A stretch of DNA of 64,000 nucleotides, taken from the NCBI GenBank assembly GCA_050015055.1, contig JBEKCD010000015.1, forward strand, positions 1 through 64,000. The letters run 5' to 3'. The notes beneath the pieces are model-generated. The model searched no databases and was not told the origin of the DNA. It saw nothing but the letters and a program-made list of their open reading frames with translations. This DNA is from JBEKCD01 sp050015055. GTDB lineage: Archaea; Thermoproteota; Bathyarchaeia; Bathyarchaeales; Bathycorpusculaceae. Positions 58,616 to 64,000 of this stretch are shown here, one piece after another. Every line of letters starts with the position of its first letter. Within the stretch, counting starts at the first letter, position 1. The position numbers and the translations under genes are program-made.

Positions 58616-59581
58616 TCAAAAAGAATCGAGTCGGTGGCACACGAATCCTGCATCTTCAGCACCGAGCAATCGGGCGGTATCCTGCGACTTCGTTCCATCC
58701 AGTGACAGGGCCATCAAGGTGATGTAAGCGAAGCTCGCTATGCTGTAGCCGCGTGATTTCAGCGCAACATAGTTGTCACGTACGAAAGTGCTTCCAAGTA
58801 CAAGCCAACCGTTCCCTGCTTCTCTTTCCAGCAGCGGAATGACTTGTTCATCCTCAGCCTTGTCGCCAGCAACGACGATTTCGGAGGATCGTGTCCAGCC
58901 GTGGGACTTCTGAAGCTCGCAATAGCCGATTATCTTGTTATCGTGAAGAATCAGGCGGAACAGCTCTGGCCTGACCCACCCGAGTTTGAAAATAATGCCC
59001 AGAAGGCCAGGTACTCTGGGCGTGAAGCCGACGCGATTCTTTGTTGCGTCAGAATGGATCTGCTCGATGGTTTTCGCGTCGCGGTTTCTCGCTTTCTCTA
59101 ACGAATACTGATTGGATGGAATGTCGGGCTTACGCATGCATTTGACCATCGCGAGTTCCGGTGTGTGGATGTCGACGTAGCCGAGGGATGCGTACAGATG
59201 ATGCGCTATGTTGTTTCGGCCCGTCCACAGCAACGAAAACCGGCTCCCGTCAGCTTTCTCCCTTCTGTGCACTTCTTTCAAGAGTTTACGAGCTAGACCC
59301 TGTCCCGAATGGTCCTGCCTTGTAATCACTCCCCCGATAGCAGAAACATCCTCTTTCCTGCGGTTGGGCAGGGTGTAGGGGATTCTCGTCACGCGGACCG
59401 TTGATAGAACTTCACCCTTTTCGACCGCGAACACGCCGAAGTAGTCTGCGCTGGGATAACCAAGTTTCGTTGCCATCAGCATGGCCTTCAGATCTACCAT
59501 GCCCCATCCAGCCGACAGGTCGAGAAGTTGTACTTGGCTCCACATTTCATGCGGTAGGGCATCGAAGTCTACTATCCTCAA
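58616..59581 (-). CDS. GNAT-family acetyltransferase
   Basis: 321 residues. Acetyl-CoA binding motif A is in the first half (AIGGVITRQDHSGQGLARKLLKE), with NNIAHHLYASLGYVD after it. The second half (residues ~165-305) has a GNAT-like strand pattern without the full motif and may be a degenerate second domain. Substrate unknown. Confidence 0.83.
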   Translation of the reverse strand: MRIVDFDALPHEMWSQVQLLDLSAGWGMVDLKAMLMATKLGYPSADYFGVFAVEKGEVLSTVRVTRIPYTLPNRRKEDVSAIGGVITRQDHSGQGLARKLLKEVHRREKADGSRFSLLWTGRNNIAHHLYASLGYVDIHTPELAMVKCMRKPDIPSNQYSLEKARNRDAKTIEQIHSDATKNRVGFTPRVPGLLGIIFKLGWVRPELFRLILHDNKIIGYCELQKSHGWTRSSEIVVAGDKAEDEQVIPLLEREAGNGWLVLGSTFVRDNYVALKSRGYSIASFAYITLMALSLDGTKSQDTARLLGAEDAGFVCHRLDSF

Positions 59582-59736
59582 CTAGGCTTTTGCCTCCCTC
59601 TTGATGAATCTTATATTCATATAACGTACTTAAAAACGGGCGCGCTCTTGCGGGCATGTCTCTCACGCGTGCTATTCGAAATAACTTAAAAAGGTTACTC
59701 TTGACTTATCCTAACCTAAGTTAAGCAGGTGCGTGC

Positions 59737-60465
59737 GTGGTCATACAGGCTGATCTTGAGTTGCGAGCCAGAGACGCAGGGAAAGCCGTAGGCCGCGGAG
59801 ACTTGATCATTGTCATCGACGCTCTGAGGTCTGGGACAAGCATTTTGAACGCTCTGACGAATGGTGCGGAGGCAGTGGTTCCGGCAGTGACTCTGAAAGA
59901 GGCTTACGAACTCCGCAGTCAGCATCCAGAGTACCTGCTTGCAGGTGAGAGAGGAGGGCACAAGCCTAGGGGTTTTGACCTCGGAAATTCTCCTCTGGAA
60001 TTTACGTCTGAGAGGGTTGAAGGAAAAAGCTTGGTGATGACGACCACAAGCGGGACGGCGGCTATGGCTAGATCTAAAGCAGCCAAATGGGTTTTGGTTG
60101 GAGCTTTCTTGAATGCTAGGGCAGTAGCCCGAGAGGCTGAGGAAATTGCCGCGAAGGAAGGGATCGGAGTGTCATTTGTTTTGGCTGGAGAGAAAGGCAG
60201 ATTCTCGCTGGAAGACTTCCTGTGTGCAGGAGCGATTGCAAGGGGTTTTGCTGCGGGCAGTGTTTGCTTTTCGGACAAAGTCCAGGCGGCACTGTTGGCG
60301 TTCAGGCAGGCAGAGACTGATTTGGCCGGAGACGTGATGAAAGCGGACCATGCGAAGCATTTGGTGAAACTGGGGTTCAGGGAGGACGTAGATTTTTCCT
60401 GCAGACTGAACGTGTTGCGAACAGTTCCAACCTACCGGAACGGCAAGATAACGCTGCAAAAATAG
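59737..60465 (+). CDS. comB: 2-phosphosulfolactate phosphatase
   Basis: 242 residues. ComB hallmarks: VIDALRSGTSILNALTNGAE, LAGERGGHKPRGFDLGNSPLEF (pieces), TTSGTAAMARSKAAKWVLVGAFLNA (pieces), and DKVQAALLAF. Dephosphorylates 2-phospho-3-sulfolactate in coenzyme M or sulfolactate metabolism. Other com genes are not in the window, so the pathway here is unknown. GTG start; a CTTAAAAAG TATA-like element is near 59684-59692. Confidence 0.92.
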   Translation: MVIQADLELRARDAGKAVGRGDLIIVIDALRSGTSILNALTNGAEAVVPAVTLKEAYELRSQHPEYLLAGERGGHKPRGFDLGNSPLEFTSERVEGKSLVMTTTSGTAAMARSKAAKWVLVGAFLNARAVAREAEEIAAKEGIGVSFVLAGEKGRFSLEDFLCAGAIARGFAAGSVCFSDKVQAALLAFRQAETDLAGDVMKADHAKHLVKLGFREDVDFSCRLNVLRTVPTYRNGKITLQK

Positions 60466-60537
60466 ATAATCCGTGGCTGTTGTGGAGTGGGGATGAGAAG
60501 AAAATGCACAGTTTGTGTTGGCACCTTGTCTTTGGGC

Positions 60538-61152
60538 TCAGTTTGTGAGGCGGATGAGTCTGGTCGGGGTGACTATTATCTGGATTTTCTCGTCTTTATC
60601 TTCAAAAGGAACTGCCTTCACAACTTGCAAATCGTGAACTGTTACAGCAACTGGGATTGAGCCGAACCTTGTCTTAAGCGTCTTTATCTCAGCGTCGCCG
60701 TATCCGCCTCCCTTTCCGAGTCTGTTTCCTTGCGTGTCTACGGCAACTGCGCCTTCTATCACCAAATCTGGTCTCGGAATTTCCTCGTTGCCCATTATTT
60801 TCCCAAGATTGAAAGCTCCCTTTATCGTGGAAGCAGAAACCGTTGAGCCCTTAGCGTCGTCGGGGTGAACCATGACATAACCATGACGGAGCCTGGGTGA
60901 AACCATGACGAGTATCTTCCCGTCCGAAAGCGTGTTCTCCCTGACCTTTCTCTGTGCAAAATCCGGACTGACAAACACCACACTAGCTCGTATCCACTCC
61001 GCTGAAGCTCTAAGTCTATCGGCAGCCTCATCAGAGCCTCGGAAGTTTGGAATTCGCCCATGACAAGGAAGCGGAAACCTTGCAACACCTTTCGCCTCGA
61101 GTTCTCTCCAGATTTCCTCCCGCAACAACCTCTTCGCAGTTCTAGCATCCAT
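60538..61152 (-). CDS. 5-formyltetrahydrofolate cyclo-ligase-like protein
   Basis: 204 residues from ATG 61152. KRLLREEIWRELEAKGVARFPLPCHGRIPNF (pieces) and the GKGGGYGDAEIKTL motif define the MTHFS-like family. In archaea the cofactor is uncertain because tetrahydromethanopterin often replaces folate. Confidence 0.88.
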   Translation of the reverse strand: MDARTAKRLLREEIWRELEAKGVARFPLPCHGRIPNFRGSDEAADRLRASAEWIRASVVFVSPDFAQRKVRENTLSDGKILVMVSPRLRHGYVMVHPDDAKGSTVSASTIKGAFNLGKIMGNEEIPRPDLVIEGAVAVDTQGNRLGKGGGYGDAEIKTLKTRFGSIPVAVTVHDLQVVKAVPFEDKDEKIQIIVTPTRLIRLTN

Positions 61153-61236
61153 CAGCATTCGCCTGAACGCTCACGCTAATGCATATGCATTTGCCTAAAC
61201 TGTTAATTACTCTTTCAACGGATAGCAACTGACTAG

Positions 61237-61731
61237 GTGGTCTGTGTGGATTCGAGGAATCTCTTAGAATATAGTCAGGCACTCAGGAATCGATACTTGG
61301 AACAGCTTGCCACACTTCCTTGGGCAGAGGTTGTCAAAAGCCGCGGAGCAAGCTTTGATTCCATGAGGGATATTCTTCTGCACACGCTTGACGCTGAGGA
61401 TAGGTGGATCAACTACGCCATTCCCGGGCGTGTAAAAGATTGGGTTTCGCGGAGCCCTGACGAATTTAAGGACATAGATTCTATCAAGAAACGCGCAAAG
61501 GAAGTCGAAACTAAGACCAAGAATTATCTTGCAAGGATGGCTCCTGCCGAGTTCGAAAGAAGAGTCGAAATCATAAGATCTGGAATGCCGCCGGTGCAGG
61601 TGCGAGTGGAGGACATTCTGATTCACGTGGCCTTTGAGAACGTTCATCACTTCGGCGAGCTGATTGCCCTCTTGTGGCAAATCGACGTGGAACCGCCGCA
61701 CATGGGTTGGATAGCCTACCTCCAGAGATAG
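61237..61731 (+). CDS. DinB-family protein
   Basis: 164 residues, four-helix bundle. The metal-binding His are in DILLHTLDAEDRWINYA and HVAFENVHHFGELIALLWQ. GTG start at 61237 (GTG 61246 possible). Enzymatic role unknown; some relatives are thiol S-transferases. Confidence 0.87.
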   Translation: MVCVDSRNLLEYSQALRNRYLEQLATLPWAEVVKSRGASFDSMRDILLHTLDAEDRWINYAIPGRVKDWVSRSPDEFKDIDSIKKRAKEVETKTKNYLARMAPAEFERRVEIIRSGMPPVQVRVEDILIHVAFENVHHFGELIALLWQIDVEPPHMGWIAYLQR

Positions 61732-61838
61732 TCCTATCGGAAGTGCATTGTAACAAGAGATGGCACCGAGCTGTTCTTTGTACTTGGGCAATTTCGCTAT
61801 CTCGCGCCTTGATCTTGAAAGGGTCTCGAACCCTTTGC

Positions 61839-62309
61839 TCAGCCTTTCTCAGCGTTTTTCTGCCTGAGACGCCCAAGAGAATAACATAGTAGATCTGCAG
61901 CCAGTTGTTCTGTTCTCTTGCACAGAATTCGCAGTTCATCCAGCTGAGGAAGTGCCAAAGCATGTAATTCGCAATCGTGTTTCAATTCTTCGTATTTCTT
62001 CCACGCTGCCTTGCTTTCCAGAATTTCAGAGTCTGTGAGTCTCTCAAGACTGTCTATCGCAGACCTTAAGGAGGCCATGTCCTCCCTCACTTCTTCAGGT
62101 TTCTTCTGACCTATTCTTTGCTCTAACTCGTTCATCTTCTCTTTGAGTGTTCCAACAGTTTCAAGAGCTTTCTTATAGTCTTCCTTAACGTTCCTGGCCG
62201 CATTTTCAATGCGGGCACCAATCATGTCAGTTTCCATCAAAGTCCGTTGCCCCTGCACCCCTGTGTCGCGTTCGAGATATCGTGCCACGATGTTATCGTG
62301 CTGCGACAA
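61839..62309 (-). CDS. Coiled-coil hypothetical protein
   Basis: 156 residues, predicted almost entirely helical (ARIENAARNVKEDYKKAL, LKEKMNELEQRIGQKKPEE, MASLRSAIDSLERLTDSEI, LRILCKRTEQLAADLL). No family recognised. Divergent from the dienelactone hydrolase gene. Confidence 0.65.
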   Translation of the reverse strand: MSQHDNIVARYLERDTGVQGQRTLMETDMIGARIENAARNVKEDYKKALETVGTLKEKMNELEQRIGQKKPEEVREDMASLRSAIDSLERLTDSEILESKAAWKKYEELKHDCELHALALPQLDELRILCKRTEQLAADLLCYSLGRLRQKNAEKG

Positions 62310-62397
62310 CTAGTTCTTTGGGTGTCAAGATAGAAAAACTATTTAGCCATATTAATGTTCTAGACAGAGAAAAACGCGGACAGGAGCTCAGTGGATT

Positions 62398-63090
62398 ATG
62401 GAAACTTCTTTTATGGTTGAATTTCACGGCGGAAACGTCGCGAAGGAAACTGCGGGTTTTTTGGCAAGGCCGCAGAACACGGGAAGATATCCTGCTGTCA
62501 TTGTCATCCATGAAATATGGGGAGTTGTGGACCACATTAAGGATGTCAGCAGGAGACTTGCAAGTGAAGGCTACGTGGCTCTTGCTGTCGACCTTTTTGG
62601 AGGGAAGACTATTTCAAGCTTGGAAGAGGGCCGCAAGTTGCGTGAAGAACTGTCTGAAGAGAGAATCATGGGAGACTTGAAAGGTGCGTTCGATTATCTT
62701 CAGTCCTTGGAGTACGTGCAGCCGAAGCGCATCGGCAGCATCGGCTTTTGCATGGGGGGAGGGCTTTCCCTTCTGCTTGCTTGTTGTAACAGAGAACTCG
62801 CGGCGGCCGTCGTGTTTTATGGCAGAAACCCGTCGCCCATAGACTTGGTGAAGAATGTGCAATGTCCAATTCTTGGCAATTACGCGGGAGCTGACATGGC
62901 AATCAAAGAATCTGACATCAGCCTGTTGAAAGAAGCCATGACGAAGTACGGAAAAGTGTTCGACATCAAGGTTTACCCTGGCGCACCTCACGCCTTCTTC
63001 AATGACACCCGAGAAAGCTACAGACCTGAAGCTGCCAAAGATGCGTGGAAAAGAACCTTGGACTTCTTCAACAGGTACCTAAAAGCCTAA
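62398..63090 (+). CDS. Dienelactone hydrolase-family protein
   Basis: 230 residues, alpha/beta hydrolase. IVIHEIWGVVDHIKDVSRRLA, nucleophile elbow IGFCMGGGLSL with Cys as nucleophile (Cys ~120), Asp in YAGADMAIKESD and His in YPGAPHAFFND. Substrate unknown. The stop overlaps that of the convergent GDPD gene by four bases. Confidence 0.93.
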   Translation: METSFMVEFHGGNVAKETAGFLARPQNTGRYPAVIVIHEIWGVVDHIKDVSRRLASEGYVALAVDLFGGKTISSLEEGRKLREELSEERIMGDLKGAFDYLQSLEYVQPKRIGSIGFCMGGGLSLLLACCNRELAAAVVFYGRNPSPIDLVKNVQCPILGNYAGADMAIKESDISLLKEAMTKYGKVFDIKVYPGAPHAFFNDTRESYRPEAAKDAWKRTLDFFNRYLKA

Positions 63091-63782
63091 CTTCTTTCCT
63101 CTACAGCTTTTGCGAGTATGTCCGGCATGTCGCTCGTTATGCCGTCGACGCCTTTCTTCACGTAATCAGCGACTTCCTCCGGCTTGTTTATTGTCCACAC
63201 TATCACTTTTAGGCCGTTTTGATGAGCTTTCTGGACGTCCGCGGTGTGGGTGAACCTGTAGAGCGGAAGCAGGTAACTTGCTTTCAAATCAGATGCCGTC
63301 TTCACGGGGTTCTTGTGTTTCGCGTATATCAAGCCTGTTTCCACTTTCTCGTTCAGTTCCTTGACTTTTCTCAGAGCGTCTTCAAGGAAGGAAACGATTA
63401 TCACGTTCTTTTCCAGCCCCTTCTTCTGCACTGCCTTCAGTATTTTCTCTTCGAAGCCAGTTTCCTTCAGCTCTATCAGCACCTTAACCTTTTTGTCCAG
63501 AAAATCAAGAGCTTCTTCCAGCGTCGGAATCTTCTCGTCTTTTTTTGTGTTGAGCTGTTTTATCTCTTTCAACGTGAGCTGACTGACCAGGCCTTTGCCG
63601 TTCGTTGTTCTGTCAACCTCAGCGTCGTGAATCACGACAATTTCGCCGTCTTTTGTCATTCGGACATCAAGCTCCACGGCGTTCACACCCAATTCCAAGG
63701 CCTTCTTGTAGCTGCGCAGCGTGTTTTCAGGTTCGTAGGCTCGGGCCCCTCTGTGTCCCACCTTCAACATGCTTGTAGCCAA
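63087..63782 (-). CDS. Glycerophosphodiester phosphodiesterase
   Basis: 231 residues. KVGHRGARAYEPENTLRSY (catalytic HRG with Glu), VELDVRMTKDGEIVVIHDAEVDRTTNG (pieces; second His) and KVIVWTINKPEEV. Complete single-domain GDPD, likely cytosolic as no signal peptide is present. Hydrolyses glycerophosphodiesters from phospholipid turnover. Confidence 0.94.
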   Translation of the reverse strand: MATSMLKVGHRGARAYEPENTLRSYKKALELGVNAVELDVRMTKDGEIVVIHDAEVDRTTNGKGLVSQLTLKEIKQLNTKKDEKIPTLEEALDFLDKKVKVLIELKETGFEEKILKAVQKKGLEKNVIIVSFLEDALRKVKELNEKVETGLIYAKHKNPVKTASDLKASYLLPLYRFTHTADVQKAHQNGLKVIVWTINKPEEVADYVKKGVDGITSDMPDILAKAVEERS

Positions 63783-63904
63783 TTGAGTCGAAGACTTATA
63801 AATCCGTAATGAACGGCAGTTGAAACCGACTAGGGCAGAAGACCCATTGAGGCATTGAGTATTTCATTGTGCGCGCTACGTTTCAGGACCCATTTGCATT
63901 GGTT

Positions 63905-64000
63905 TCAGTAGGGCGGGACCCCGAGCCGCATGTTGTACCTGCGAGGTGATCTGTGTCCAACGAGAGTGTAGGCTAAAAGTGCGATGACGAAACTGATTGC
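63905..64000 (-). CDS. C-terminal end of a membrane protein, runs off the window
   Basis: In one minus-strand frame entering from the right edge, the sequence reads AISFVIALLAYTLVGHRSPR then RYNMRLGVPPY and stops at TGA 63907-63905. A membrane span followed by a basic tail is credible as the end of a longer protein, but only 31 residues are visible. The 63783-63904 stretch holds a GTGCGCGC motif (63869). Confidence 0.35.
   Translation of the reverse strand, partial: AISFVIALLAYTLVGHRSPRRYNMRLGVPPY

Overview
The window is archaeal. It carries ribosomal proteins uL2, uS19, eS24, eS31 and eS6, eIF2-gamma, RNA polymerase Rpb7 and Spt4, the GTP-dependent dephospho-CoA kinase, a class I lysyl-tRNA synthetase, an AcnX-type dehydratase pair, ComB and TATA-box promoters. 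The bifunctional Fae-Hps enzyme, PEFP-type C-terminal sorting tail and large numbers of lineage-specific small membrane and zinc-ribbon proteins suggest a Thermoproteota/TACK archaeon, most likely Bathyarchaeia. That placement is inference from gene content only.

Layout. 1-870: end of a ribosomal cluster (uL2, uS19) on the + strand. 900-10660: a minus-strand information-processing string, eS6 - eIF2-gamma - PIN/Fcf1 - Rpb7 - Spt4 - dephospho-CoA kinase - eS24 - eS31 - unknown. It is split between Rpb7 and Spt4 by a ~4.67 kb integrated element (2780-7476). 10.8-13.8 kb: accessory region with a dead integrase, a parallel beta-helix surface protein and gene remnants. 14.0-25.3 kb: pxpABC oxoprolinase genes, an MFS transporter, an HTH-Fae-Hps fusion, carboxypeptidase Taq, a flavin reductase and a radical SAM protein. 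25.7-34.1 kb: repeat surface protein, DUF2797, a B12-type radical SAM, an RNase HII-like protein, an HD hydrolase/YwgA-like pair, an integrase fragment and tRNA-Glu. 34.1-53.9 kb: AcnX dehydratase subunits, a second HD hydrolase, thymidylate kinase, transporter, pyrophosphatase, FAD oxidoreductase, a four-gene zinc-ribbon/coiled-coil/SPFH/membrane cluster resembling Psp-type membrane-stress operons, LysRS, a TldD/TldE pair, DUF362 and pyruvate kinase. 54-64 kb: sparse region with decayed small genes, then CBS, NERD, hemerythrin, GNAT, ComB, MTHFS-like, DinB, dienelactone hydrolase and GDPD genes.

The main discovery candidate is the element at 2780-7476. A 27-bp direct repeat covering the first codons of spt4 bounds it. 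Its tyrosine integrase gene is cut by its own attachment site: the N-terminal 29 codons, with start and Shine-Dalgarno, sit at the right end and the catalytic part at the left end, in the same frame, so a circle would rebuild one 360-residue gene. It also encodes an HUH-type rolling-circle initiator, has iteron-like and palindromic sequences upstream of it, and has a strong one-strand base bias. It rebuilds the spt4 start and appears to give spt4 a new Shine-Dalgarno and TATA-like box.

Two further genome-level patterns stand out. An alternating GCGCGC-type motif recurs between genes, often just after stop codons. Two conserved genes (rpoE1 and a radical SAM protein) appear to start with CTG behind good Shine-Dalgarno sequences.
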